Shown one piece after another: positions 23,439 through 31,721 of a DNA stretch of 36,433 nt. This DNA comes from Candidatus Parcubacteria bacterium (lineage in GTDB: Bacteria; Patescibacteriota; Patescibacteriia; PEXW01). The DNA lies in assembly GCA_003597955.1 (NCBI GenBank), contig QZJU01000015.1, positions 1-36,433 of the forward strand, read 5' to 3'. The notes beneath the pieces were generated by a model, which saw nothing but the letters and a program-made list of their open reading frames with translations, was not told the origin of the DNA and ran no database searches. The translations under genes were made by a program, and so were the position numbers. Each line of letters starts with the position of its first letter. Positions within the stretch are counted from its first letter, which is position 1.

Positions 23439-23999
23439 ATGAAATTGCCAAACCGCGCCCACGCGCTTGCACTTTTGGATGAGTGGGTAGAAAATCCGAA
23501 TTTAAAAAAACATATGTTGGCCGTTGAGGCGGCTATGCGATCTTACGCAAAGCTTTTCAAACAGGACGAAGAATTCTGGGGCTGCGTTGGGCTTTTGCAC
23601 GACTTTGACTACGAAAGATTTCCCGATGCCAAGCATCACCCCTACGAAGGCGTAAAAGTTTTGGAAAGATTAGGCTATCCGGACGAATTTTTAAAAGCCG
23701 TATTGGCGCATTCCACGCATACTGCCGAACCCCGCGACAGTCTCCTAAAAAAGGCAATTTACGCAGTGGACGAATTATGTGGCTTTTTGGTGGCAGTCGC
23801 CTTGGTGCGGCCAGCAAAGCAGCTTCAGGACGTTTCGGTTGATGCGGTTAAAAAGAAGTTAAAAGAAAAATCTTTTGCCGCAAAAATCAATCGCGAGGAA
23901 ATCATTGGCGGCGCCAATGAATTGGAAATTACCTTGGAACAACACATTCAAAACGTTTTAACCGCAATGCAAAATATTCATTCACAACTTGGACTATGA
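23439..23999 (+). CDS. HD-domain metal-dependent phosphohydrolase
   Basis: A 186-residue protein with the HD signature: His25, His54-Asp55 ('LLHDFDYERF'), His66/His67, His91 and His94 ('LAHSTHT'), and Asp111. These can bind one or two metal ions. HD proteins of this size hydrolyse nucleotides or other phosphoesters; the substrate is not readable. It lacks the RelA/SpoT or GYP hallmarks. It sits between lysS (stop abuts its start) and serS (ATGA overlap), so it is made with two synthetases; a link to tRNA or nucleotide housekeeping is only a guess from position. Confidence 0.8.
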   Translation: MKLPNRAHALALLDEWVENPNLKKHMLAVEAAMRSYAKLFKQDEEFWGCVGLLHDFDYERFPDAKHHPYEGVKVLERLGYPDEFLKAVLAHSTHTAEPRDSLLKKAIYAVDELCGFLVAVALVRPAKQLQDVSVDAVKKKLKEKSFAAKINREEIIGGANELEITLEQHIQNVLTAMQNIHSQLGL

Positions 24000-25297
24000 T
24001 CGACTATAAAGATTTTTTGAAAAACCCGGAAAAATATTTCCTTACCTATAGAAATCGAGGCGGCGAAACCTTGTTTAAACAAGCGAAAACCACTTTGGCG
24101 AAAATCCAAAAGGTTTATAATAAAGCCGCGCAGCAAAAACTAGAAACTTGGCAGGCAGAAATCAATCAGGCTAGCCGGATCTTCCCGAAATTGGACGCCA
24201 AGCAAAAAAAAATAAAGCAGCAGGAATTAAAGAAATTGTCCGCAAAGATTGCATTACTTGAAAAGCAAATTAAGGAGGGCGAAGGAATCATTGACGAATT
24301 AATCGGGAATTTGCCGAATTTGATTTTTAACGATGTGCCGCTCGGCCCTGATGCAAGTAATAATGAAGTGGTTAAAATCGTTGGTGCAAAGCCGAAATTC
24401 GCCAAACCGCCCAAAGACTATTTAAGCTTGGCGGAAAAATTGGATCTTATTGATATTCCCCGGGCGGCAAAAGTTTCCGGCTCGCGTTTCGGGTATTTAA
24501 AAGGCGATGCCGTGCTTTTAGAATTTGCCTTGATTCAGTACACTCTGGAAACCTTAATGCAAAACGGCTTTTTGCCGATATTGCCGCCAGTAATCATCAA
24601 ACAGGAATACATGGAGGCCATGGGTTATCTGGCCCAAGGCGGCGAAGCCGAGGTCTATAATTTGCCAAAGGACAATCAATATCTAATCGGCACTTCGGAA
24701 CAATCCGTGGGTCCGTATTACGCCGGTGAGATATTAACAGCCAAAGATTTGCCCAAAAAATTCTTGGCCTTTTCCACGTGTTTTCGCCGGGAGGCGGGTA
24801 GTTATGGCAAAGACACCAAAGGCATTTTGCGCGTTCATCAATTCGATAAATTGGAAATGTTCGTATTTTCCGCGCCGGAAAATTCGGAGCATGAACACCA
24901 AAAACTTCTGCAGGCCCAGGAAGCGTTGGTTCAAGGCTTAAATTTGCCGTATCGTGTCGTAAAGCTTTGTAGCGGTGATTTGGGCTTTCCTTCAGCCAAA
25001 ACATTTGACATCGAATGCTGGTTGCCTGGTCAAAATCAGGGCCAGGGCGAATATCGGGAAACCCATTCGACATCCAACACGACTGATTTTCAAGCTCGCG
25101 CTCTGAACATGCGTTACCAGCCGGCAACAGGCAAAAAAGAATTTGTTCACCTCTTGAATGGCACGGCCTTTGCCATTGGCCGGATTCTAATCGCAATTTT
25201 GGAAAATTACCAGCAGCCCGATGGCAGCATTGAGATTCCAAAAAACCTGCGGAAACACTTAGGCCAAAGACAGAGCATAACTAAAAGTCAAAATTAA
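23996..25297 (+). CDS. serS: seryl-tRNA synthetase
   Basis: A 433-residue class II synthetase of normal length. The N-terminal antiparallel coiled coil (about 30-110, Lys/Gln-rich) grips the long arm of tRNA-Ser. Motif 2 is 'STCFRREAGSYGKDTKG' followed by 'LRVHQFDKLEMF'; motif 3 is 'LLNGTAFAIGRILIAILENY' (about 381-400). 'EYRETHSTSNTTDFQARR'-like sequence between them matches the family. It overlaps the HD gene by 4 nt and is 11 nt before the FtsQ-like gene. Confidence 0.96.
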   Translation: MIDYKDFLKNPEKYFLTYRNRGGETLFKQAKTTLAKIQKVYNKAAQQKLETWQAEINQASRIFPKLDAKQKKIKQQELKKLSAKIALLEKQIKEGEGIIDELIGNLPNLIFNDVPLGPDASNNEVVKIVGAKPKFAKPPKDYLSLAEKLDLIDIPRAAKVSGSRFGYLKGDAVLLEFALIQYTLETLMQNGFLPILPPVIIKQEYMEAMGYLAQGGEAEVYNLPKDNQYLIGTSEQSVGPYYAGEILTAKDLPKKFLAFSTCFRREAGSYGKDTKGILRVHQFDKLEMFVFSAPENSEHEHQKLLQAQEALVQGLNLPYRVVKLCSGDLGFPSAKTFDIECWLPGQNQGQGEYRETHSTSNTTDFQARALNMRYQPATGKKEFVHLLNGTAFAIGRILIAILENYQQPDGSIEIPKNLRKHLGQRQSITKSQN

Positions 25298-25308
25298 ATA
25301 AATCCGAG

Positions 25309-26127
25309 ATGCAAAGGGGCTCAATTGAAAAAAGATATTTTAAAGCCAGCTATGCACAAGTTGGCCGGGCGCCCTGGCTCTTTCGGCATCCAAAATTAGC
25401 AGGTTTTTTAACTCTGTTCCTGATTGGCGGCGGAGTTTATTTGTTATACGGCCTGCCATATTGGCAAATAAAAAAGATTCAAATTTCCGGCGAACGCGCT
25501 TTTGCCAACGAAACCTTGCGGACGGCAACTTTAAATCAAATGCAGGCCCGTTGGCTTTGGTTTTTTAAACAGAATAAATTATGGACTTTTGACACCAAAG
25601 CTTTTGCTCGTCGCTTGAAAGAGAAATGGATTTTTTCAGAATTGAAAATCAGCAAACGAATGCCTGATACGATAATTCTCAAAGTCACCGAAGAAAGACC
25701 CGCCTTTGTCCTAAAAACTAATTCGGAGACCCTGGTGGGCATTAACAATTTTGGAATCGCGTCAAATCTTATACCGGCCGAAAGCGCAAAAGAATTTATA
25801 CCTTTGGAATTTGAAACCTGGCCGCCAGACCTGGCACTTGGCAAAGAAGTGCTTTTTAAAAACGATATTCTGGCCTTAAAAGATTTTGTAAACGCATTAA
25901 ATCAGCGCAAAGAAAATAGAATTTCGCCGCAATCGATTTTAATCAAAACCTCGCCTGACCGAACCGCGATCATCAAGCTGGCAGGGGAGCGGGAACTAAA
26001 AATCGACCGAAGCGCAAATATTCAGAAACAAATCAATGCCTTTTTTCTGGCATACGATCAAAAATTAAGCAGCAAAAATTTCGAATACATTGATGTCACG
26101 GTTCCAGATCGGGTTTATTACAAATAA
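25309..26127 (+). CDS. ftsQ: FtsQ/DivIB-like cell-division protein
   Basis: A 272-residue bitopic protein: a basic cytoplasmic start, one membrane segment (about 29-48), then a POTRA-like domain (about 52-125, 'IKKIQISGERAFANETLR' at its start and 'RMPDTIILKVTEERPAFVL' at its end) and a beta domain. This is the layout of FtsQ/DivIB, which holds FtsB-FtsL at the divisome. Sequence is divergent, and the call rests mainly on topology and the POTRA-to-beta transition. It lies apart from any mur/fts cluster, behind serS. No ribosome site upstream. Confidence 0.75.
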   Translation: MQRGSIEKRYFKASYAQVGRAPWLFRHPKLAGFLTLFLIGGGVYLLYGLPYWQIKKIQISGERAFANETLRTATLNQMQARWLWFFKQNKLWTFDTKAFARRLKEKWIFSELKISKRMPDTIILKVTEERPAFVLKTNSETLVGINNFGIASNLIPAESAKEFIPLEFETWPPDLALGKEVLFKNDILALKDFVNALNQRKENRISPQSILIKTSPDRTAIIKLAGERELKIDRSANIQKQINAFFLAYDQKLSSKNFEYIDVTVPDRVYYK

Positions 26128-26130
26128 TAT

Positions 26131-26574
26131 ATGCTGTTAACCGTTCATATCCTGGCTGGCTCAACCTTTGCTTTAGCTTTGGTCAATCCCTATTATACCG
26201 CGGTATTATGTTTTGCGACACATCTTGTTCTTGACGCCATTCCGCATTGGAACTACCCCGTACCTAAAGCTAGAAACCTAAAAACTTTTTATCAGGCTTT
26301 TGGGCCTGACCTTATAATGACAATTTCAGTTTTTCTGGCACTCTTAGTAGTTTTTAGAGATCGCTGGTATTTAGTTATTTGGGGTGCATTCTGGTCAGCC
26401 TTGCCAGACTATCTAACCTTATACAAAAAGGAGAAGCCTTTTAAAACGCTTTTAAAGCCCTATTACAATTTTCACGATAAAGTGCAGTTTGAAGTGAATA
26501 AAGGCCCTGGAATCGCATTTCAGGGGTTTACAGTCGTTATTTTGGTGCTAATTCTGCTCGGTCTTGCCAATTAG
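26131..26574 (+). CDS. small polytopic membrane protein of unknown function
   Basis: A 147-residue protein with about four membrane segments. 'HLVLDAIPHWNYP' (about 30-42) is an H-x4-D-x3-H motif at a membrane edge, and 'ALPDYLTLY' and 'FHDKVQFE' follow later. The motif recalls DUF457/YdjM-type membrane-bound metal-dependent hydrolases, but it is too short and divergent for a firm call. It starts 3 nt after the ftsQ-like stop and closes the lysS operon. It converges with the M23 gene across a 147-nt gap. Confidence 0.65.
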   Translation: MLLTVHILAGSTFALALVNPYYTAVLCFATHLVLDAIPHWNYPVPKARNLKTFYQAFGPDLIMTISVFLALLVVFRDRWYLVIWGAFWSALPDYLTLYKKEKPFKTLLKPYYNFHDKVQFEVNKGPGIAFQGFTVVILVLILLGLAN

Positions 26575-26614
26575 GGAGCTATTTTTAAGCTGAAAAAACC
26601 GTTTTGCGATTATA

Positions 26615-26646
26615 TTGTGTCGTCTAAGATATATTGTACGACGCAA
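26615..26646. repeat. imperfect inverted repeat in an AT-rich convergent gap
   Basis: TTGTGTCGT (26615-26623) pairs with ACGACGCAA (26638-26646) with one G-T pair and a 14-nt AT-rich loop. It lies between two converging genes. No T-run follows on either strand, so it is not a classic terminator. The rest of 26575-26721 is AT-rich with no gene. Confidence 0.5.
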
Positions 26647-26721
26647 TTATATTACCTAAATTTATATAATCCAATATTCCCCTTTTTAATAATAAAGATA
26701 AAAAAACTTTGAATTAATTTA

Positions 26722-28035
26722 TTAGGGTAGATAGTCCAAAGGGTTAACTGGAAAACCGTTTAGTCTGACTTCAAAATGCAAATGTGCGCCAGTGGTTAAA
26801 TTACCAGCGCCAGGTGTACCTGGCAATCCCCCGCTAAGCCCGATTATTTGACCTTTTTTGACATAAGTTTCTTCGGCAACATTTATTTGACTAACATGGC
26901 CATAAACCGTGGCAATACTGTTTGAATGAACTAGCATTATATAGCTATAACCAAAGCCTGCATTTTTAGCCCGCGCCACATAGCCGTCGTCAGCCGCCGC
27001 AATTGCCGTGCCTTGGTTTGTTGGGATATCAATTGCCGGGTGCTCAAAATAACGCCGATACGGGTAAGTCGGATCGTGAAAATAGGCACTAATGCCTTTT
27101 GCCGGCGATACTGGCCAAGAAAGCTGAACATTTCGATTGCCGGTGAAGATATTCTCTTGCGCTTGGCTGGTCGTTTCCTTGCCCCCAAGTTTGGATTTTA
27201 AAGTATCCTGCAAGGATCGAATGTCTGCATCGGCGTTAAGCTGTTCTTGCCGGGATTGCTCTAAGAGCTGATTATATAATTGCTCATTCGATTGAGTGTC
27301 TGAAAGAATTTTGGATTTATAGGTTTTTTGATCACCCAAACTCTTAGAGGTGGTTTCTAGTTCCGATTGTAAAGTCACTAATTCGGCCTTTTGCCTTTCG
27401 CGCTCGGTTTTTTCCCTTTCCAAATTGCTTTTGGCCAAGCGAATGTCACTCAATGAGTCGGATATCGTATTTTGCAAGGCGCTGGCGGCGCGGATATCGT
27501 TAACCACATCGGAAAAGGAATTGTGAGCGATTAAAATTTCCAGCTGATCTTTTTGATCATAACGGTAAATGGTCTTAACCAGTTCACCCAAGAAGCCGCG
27601 CAGTTTGTCAATCTCTTTTTCTTTGTCGCCTATGGCTTTTTGCGTCAGGTTTATCTGCAGCTGCTTTTCTTCAACCGTAAAATTCAAAGCTTGAATGTCA
27701 AGCTCGGTCTTGCTGATTTGCGCGTCAAGCAAAGTCAGCTCGTTTTTCAGGCTGGCAGAAGTTTTTTGTTTTTCAGCAATGATGTCTTGGTATTCCTGCA
27801 ACTTTTGCTCTAGCAGTCTTTTTTGGTCCTGCTTTTCCTGAATGCTCCGGTTGAGTTCATCAACGCTTAAATTATTTGGATCGCTAACAGTCGAAAGACT
27901 TGAATTCGAGTTAAGATTCTGATTTTGATTGGAATTTTCAACTTGGGCCGTGCCCCGATTGGGCAAAATTAAAAACAGACTGATTAGCAGACTTAAAAGC
28001 AATAATACCGGTTTTTGGGTTTTGTTTTTGGCCAT
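26722..28035 (-). CDS. EnvC/NlpD-like M23 peptidase with coiled coil
   Basis: A 437-residue secreted protein: signal peptide (about 1-30), low-complexity Asn/Gln/Ser stretch, long coiled coil (about 56-285), and a C-terminal M23 (LytM) domain. The zinc and catalytic residues are present: His332-xxx-Asp336 (HPAID), Tyr-Gly-His380, and His418-x-His420 (GAHLHFE). It should therefore be an active endopeptidase on peptidoglycan cross-links, unlike E. coli EnvC, whose site is degenerate. The coiled coil and membrane export suggest control by a division partner (FtsEX-like), not seen here. It has its own promoter. Confidence 0.9.
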   Translation of the reverse strand: MAKNKTQKPVLLLLSLLISLFLILPNRGTAQVENSNQNQNLNSNSSLSTVSDPNNLSVDELNRSIQEKQDQKRLLEQKLQEYQDIIAEKQKTSASLKNELTLLDAQISKTELDIQALNFTVEEKQLQINLTQKAIGDKEKEIDKLRGFLGELVKTIYRYDQKDQLEILIAHNSFSDVVNDIRAASALQNTISDSLSDIRLAKSNLEREKTERERQKAELVTLQSELETTSKSLGDQKTYKSKILSDTQSNEQLYNQLLEQSRQEQLNADADIRSLQDTLKSKLGGKETTSQAQENIFTGNRNVQLSWPVSPAKGISAYFHDPTYPYRRYFEHPAIDIPTNQGTAIAAADDGYVARAKNAGFGYSYIMLVHSNSIATVYGHVSQINVAEETYVKKGQIIGLSGGLPGTPGAGNLTTGAHLHFEVRLNGFPVNPLDYLP

Positions 28036-28044
28036 ATCAGACCA

Positions 28045-28073
28045 AATATATCACAAAATCTCGGAAAAATCAA
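28045..28073 (-). promoter_or_regulatory. promoter of the M23 gene
   Basis: Reverse strand: TTGATT (28073-28068), a 17-nt spacer and TATATT (28050-28045). The predicted start is within about 2-3 nt of the ATG at 28035, so the mRNA is nearly leaderless. Confidence 0.6.
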
Positions 28074-28087
28074 GCTTTTTGGAATAC

Positions 28088-29545
28088 TTAGAACTTGGCT
28101 ATCCCCTTTTCCACTCTCTGCAGGGTCTTCTTTTTGCCTAAAGCAACCGCGATTTCAAACGGGTCCGGACTTTTTTCTAGACCAGATAAGGCCACGCGAA
28201 AGGGCCAAAGCATTTCAGCATTGGTTTTGTTTTGGCTTTTTATCCAAGCTAAGATATTATTTTTAAAATCGCCTTGATTGTTCCAGGCAGTTTGCGGAAT
28301 TTCTTTGAGAAAATCGTGAATTAGGGTTAGGTTTTCTTTTACCGCCGTTTCACTATTTATGTGCTTTGGCATCAATAGATCTTTTGAATAATTTATTTCG
28401 TCAGTCAGTAAAAAATTTATAGACTTTGGAATGTCGGAAAGTTTTTCAGCTCGGTCCAAGGCCAAAGGTAAAAATTTCTGGCATTCTGCCGGACTCAAAC
28501 CTAAGCCGACTTTTTCCGCCAAGACAATCGGATCCTGGGCGCGTAAATGCTGGCGATTTAAATATATCAGCTTTTTTAGTTCAAAAATGGCCCCAGCCCG
28601 ATTGATTTTTTTCAAATCAAAATCTGCGGCTAGATTTTCCGGGCTGGGATAAAATTCTTGATTGGTTTTGGGATTCCAGCCAAGCAGGGCGATAAAATTC
28701 AAAATTGCATTCGGCAAGTAATCTTTTAAATAATCCTTGGCCGCCGTATCATTGTCCCGCTTTGAAAGTTTCTTGCGATTTGGTCCTAAAATCAAAGGCA
28801 AGTGAGCGAACTCCGGCATTGGCCAATTCAAAGCTTGATAAAGCTGAATATGCAAAGGCAAGGAGGGCAGCCACTCTTCGGCGCGGATAACATGGCTGAT
28901 CGCCATCGCGTGGTCATCCACCACATTGGCTAAATGGTAAGTCGGAAAGCCGTCAGCTTTTAAAAGAACGGCGTCTTCCAAAAAAATGTGTTTGAAGCTC
29001 ACTTTCCCTCGAATTAAATCATCTGCATCTGTCTGGCCGGTTTTTGGCATTTTAAAACGGATGATGTGTTTTTCGCCTTTCTTTACTCTCTCTTGGCTTT
29101 CCGCGCTAGGCAAATCACGGCAGAAGCCATCGTAGCCCGGGGGCAGATTTTTTTGAACCTGTTGTTTGCGTATGTCTTCCAATCTTTCAACCGTACAAAA
29201 ACACGGATATGCAAAATTTTTCGCAACCAGCTTTGATGCGGCCTCTTGGTAAAATTTGAGTCTTTTTGACTGCACATACGGACCGCTATCCCCTTTTTCA
29301 TCTAACCGGCCATTTTTTAGAATTGGACCTTCATCGTATTTAAGTCCGAAAGCGTTTAAAGTTTTTATGATCTCTTCAACTCCGCCCAAGACAGATCTTT
29401 TTTGATCTGTATCTTCAATCCGCAAAATGAAAGCACCATGATTTTTCCTGGCGAATAAAAAATTGTAAAGCGCGGTTCGCAAACCCCCGATGTGCAAACT
29501 GCCCGTCGGCGAAGGCGCAAAACGAACTCGAATCTCTGATTTCAT
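28088..29545 (-). CDS. gltX: glutamyl-tRNA synthetase
   Basis: A 485-residue class I synthetase. Seen: 'RFAPSPTGSLHIGGLRTALYNFLFA' (HIGH box, as HIGG) near the N-terminus, 'HVIRAEEWLPSLPLHIQLYQAL' and the KMSKS box as KLSKRD (about 260-265). The anticodon-binding helical domain fills 320-485. Cysteines around 115-145 may hold a small zinc site. No glnS is seen in the window; in lineages without it, GluRS mischarges tRNA-Gln and GatCAB amidates it. Whether this enzyme is of the non-discriminating type cannot be read. It overlaps the upstream gene by ATGA. Confidence 0.96.
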   Translation of the reverse strand: MKSEIRVRFAPSPTGSLHIGGLRTALYNFLFARKNHGAFILRIEDTDQKRSVLGGVEEIIKTLNAFGLKYDEGPILKNGRLDEKGDSGPYVQSKRLKFYQEAASKLVAKNFAYPCFCTVERLEDIRKQQVQKNLPPGYDGFCRDLPSAESQERVKKGEKHIIRFKMPKTGQTDADDLIRGKVSFKHIFLEDAVLLKADGFPTYHLANVVDDHAMAISHVIRAEEWLPSLPLHIQLYQALNWPMPEFAHLPLILGPNRKKLSKRDNDTAAKDYLKDYLPNAILNFIALLGWNPKTNQEFYPSPENLAADFDLKKINRAGAIFELKKLIYLNRQHLRAQDPIVLAEKVGLGLSPAECQKFLPLALDRAEKLSDIPKSINFLLTDEINYSKDLLMPKHINSETAVKENLTLIHDFLKEIPQTAWNNQGDFKNNILAWIKSQNKTNAEMLWPFRVALSGLEKSPDPFEIAVALGKKKTLQRVEKGIAKF

Positions 29546-30252
29546 AATTTAAATACTAAGGCGTTCCAAAACCCGAATGTTGCCCGCCAAATCCGGCCAA
29601 AGCGCCAGGGCTGGGTAATCAGGCGCCATAGCCATTCTAAACCAATTCGCCTTAAAAACCTAGGCGCGCGTTGTCTGGCACCGGTTAGAAAATCAAAAGC
29701 GCCGCCAACGCCCACGGCGACTTTGCAAGTTTTTAATTGAGTGCGATTCTTTTGAATCCAAACTTCTTGATTTGGCTGGCCTAGGGTTAAAAAAAGAATC
29801 TGAATTTTTCCGGCGTTGATGTTTCGAATCGCGTCAGCATCATTAGAAAAAACCTGATGATCAAGCCGGGGAAAAAGTTTTTGCATGGCGCTTGAAATCC
29901 GTTCAGGTGAAGAAAGCCCGCCTTTGGGTATCAATACGCCGATTTTTAGATTTCGGCTTTCCGCCAAAGCGCAAATATCCAAAACCAAATCAGCGCCCGG
30001 GTGTCTGAAAACCGAAGTTTTAAAAGCCCATTTCACGGCCCAAGCTAAGCCTACGCCGTCTATTAAGATCAAATCCGCCTGATTATTAACCTCAAGCAGT
30101 TCTGGCTTTTTACTGGCCAAAACCATAAACTCCGGGTTTAAAGTTAAAATTTGCCGGCACCTCTCGCCCAAAAGAAAATTTTCAATATTTTTGGCAATCT
30201 CCGGCTTTTCGCCTAGATCAATATTAAAACCCTTGTAGTTAATTCTCTGCAT
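29542..30252 (-). CDS. WecG/TagA/CpsF family glycosyltransferase (GT26)
   Basis: A 236-residue GT26 enzyme. Such enzymes transfer N-acetylmannosamine(uronate) or a similar sugar to undecaprenyl-PP-linked GlcNAc, an early step of surface-glycan or teichoic-acid linkage synthesis. Seen: 'LILIDGVGLAWAVKWAF' with the Asp (about 60-76), 'LFLTLGQPNQEVWIQKN' (about 151-167) and 'VGVGGAFDFLTGARQRAPRFLRRIGLEWLWRL' beginning near 177, all diagnostic. The ATG at 30252 is preferred to 30306, since the homologous part begins there and the upstream stretch overlaps the divergent promoter. It may serve the glycan cluster at 3830-12139, though it is far from it. Confidence 0.88.
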   Translation of the reverse strand: MQRINYKGFNIDLGEKPEIAKNIENFLLGERCRQILTLNPEFMVLASKKPELLEVNNQADLILIDGVGLAWAVKWAFKTSVFRHPGADLVLDICALAESRNLKIGVLIPKGGLSSPERISSAMQKLFPRLDHQVFSNDADAIRNINAGKIQILFLTLGQPNQEVWIQKNRTQLKTCKVAVGVGGAFDFLTGARQRAPRFLRRIGLEWLWRLITQPWRFGRIWRATFGFWNALVFKL

Positions 30253-30299
30253 ATTATTAAAACTAATTTTTTTACTGACTTTTAGCAAGAGCCTTGGTC

Positions 30300-30328
30300 T
30301 TGTCAAAAAAAATTCGGTGAGCTATAAT
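30300..30328 (+). promoter_or_regulatory. promoter of the secreted repeat-protein gene
   Basis: TTGTCA (30300-30305), a 17-nt spacer and consensus TATAAT (30323-30328), with a predicted start within about 3 nt of the ATG at 30338. On the reverse strand the same bases read TTGACA (30306-30301), which may serve as the -35 of the diverging GT26 gene with a weak TAAAAG -10 at 30284-30279. Confidence 0.75.
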
Positions 30329-30337
30329 AATTAAGCT

Positions 30338-31720
30338 ATGTTTAAAAGACTAATAAAACATTTTTTGTTCTTTAGTCTAATTTTGGTTTGGTTAGCGCCG
30401 AATTCGGCTTTTGCCGCATTCAATCCCGGCCGGATAATCTCCGACGAAGAATTCACTGATGCCAATAGCTTGAGCGTCGGCGACATTCAGAACTTCTTAG
30501 TTCGACGTGGCGGGGTTTTGGCTAACCGTACCTTGGAGGACTTTAACAAGGTTAGTAAAACCGTCAGCGAGGCCATTTTGGAAATCGGCAAGCTATACAA
30601 CATAAATCCCAAGGTAATCCTGGTGACTTTGCAAAAAGAACAAAGCCTCTTGAGCGACCCGACGCCCACACAAAGGCAATTTGACTATGCCATGGGTTAT
30701 GGTTGCCCGGACAGCGGCGGGTGCAGCGCCAACGCCAAAGGCTTTTACCGGCAAATGGATTTTGCTGCCTGGCAGTTCCGTCGCTATTTGGATTTCCCTT
30801 CGCAATTCACCTACCAGGTTGGACGGAGTTACACTTTTTCAGATTTGAATAACAGCCGAAAGACCACAGTGACCATTGAAAATCAGGCCACGGCGGGCTT
30901 GTATAACTACACGCCCCATGTCTATAACGGTAATTTTAATTTTTACAACTTTTACACTACCTGGTTCGCCAAGCATTATCCTGACGGGTCTTTGGTTAGA
31001 GCTAAAAATACCGGCGGTGTTTGGCTGATCCAAAACGGCGAAAAAAGGGCCATCCAAAATCGAACGGCTTTTATGACGCGCTTTGGTGATTTTTCCAAAG
31101 TTCTGGAAATCACTCAAGATGAACTGGAAAATTACGCGCGCGGCCCGGATATTAAGCTGCCGAATTACTCCTTGGTTCGAACGCCAGATTTAGCGATTTA
31201 TTTAATTAGCGGAGACGAAAAAAGACTGATTCAATCTCAGGAAGTTTTCCGGAATTTAGGGTTTAATCCTGAAGAAGTAATTGATGTTTCTTTTGAAGAT
31301 GTGGCCGCGTATCTGGACGGCTTCCAAATTTCAAACTCCAGCGCCTATCCCGCCGGCGCTTTGGTGCGGATTCGCGAAAATGGCGCGATTACTTGGATTG
31401 AAAACGGCGTCTGGTATCCGATTGTTGACCGAGCGATCCTGAAATCCAGATTCCCGAACCGCAAGCCCAGCTTGACCATTTCCAATTCCGAATTAGATCA
31501 ATACACCAAAGGCCCGGCTTTAAAACTGCGTGACGGCGAACTCGTCCGGGTCAAAGGCGAAGGCGCGGTCTATGTAATCTCTAATGGGCTGCGCCGGGGT
31601 ATTACTTCCCGACAAATGCTCAACCAATTTGGCTATAAGATTAAAAATGTATTAGTAATCAGCCCACGTTTGGCTGAAGAACATCCGGTCGGCGAAAAGC
31701 TTAACAATGTAAATTTGTAA
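30338..31720 (+). CDS. secreted lysozyme-like domain plus four-repeat protein
   Basis: A 460-residue exported protein (signal peptide about 1-26, cut after SAFA). Residues about 40-210 look like a lysozyme/lytic-transglycosylase-type domain: 'INPKVILVTLQKEQSLLSD' (89-107) resembles the transglycosylase catalytic helix, with Glu101 as candidate acid, and 'LYNYTPHVYNGNFNFY' (188-203) is a block I associate with CPR proteins of this kind. Four repeats of about 58 residues follow from about 215, each of the form '(D)GSLVR...VWLIxNGxKRxI...F..(F/G)G'. They may bind wall or a surface polymer. I cannot name a specific family for the whole protein. It precedes the LigB gene by 1 nt. Confidence 0.7.
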   Translation: MFKRLIKHFLFFSLILVWLAPNSAFAAFNPGRIISDEEFTDANSLSVGDIQNFLVRRGGVLANRTLEDFNKVSKTVSEAILEIGKLYNINPKVILVTLQKEQSLLSDPTPTQRQFDYAMGYGCPDSGGCSANAKGFYRQMDFAAWQFRRYLDFPSQFTYQVGRSYTFSDLNNSRKTTVTIENQATAGLYNYTPHVYNGNFNFYNFYTTWFAKHYPDGSLVRAKNTGGVWLIQNGEKRAIQNRTAFMTRFGDFSKVLEITQDELENYARGPDIKLPNYSLVRTPDLAIYLISGDEKRLIQSQEVFRNLGFNPEEVIDVSFEDVAAYLDGFQISNSSAYPAGALVRIRENGAITWIENGVWYPIVDRAILKSRFPNRKPSLTISNSELDQYTKGPALKLRDGELVRVKGEGAVYVISNGLRRGITSRQMLNQFGYKIKNVLVISPRLAEEHPVGEKLNNVNL

Positions 31721-31721
31721 A

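Noticed and set aside
24597-25241. 214-codon reverse-strand open frame inside serS
   Set aside because: Antisense to a conserved synthetase domain and has no recognisable features.
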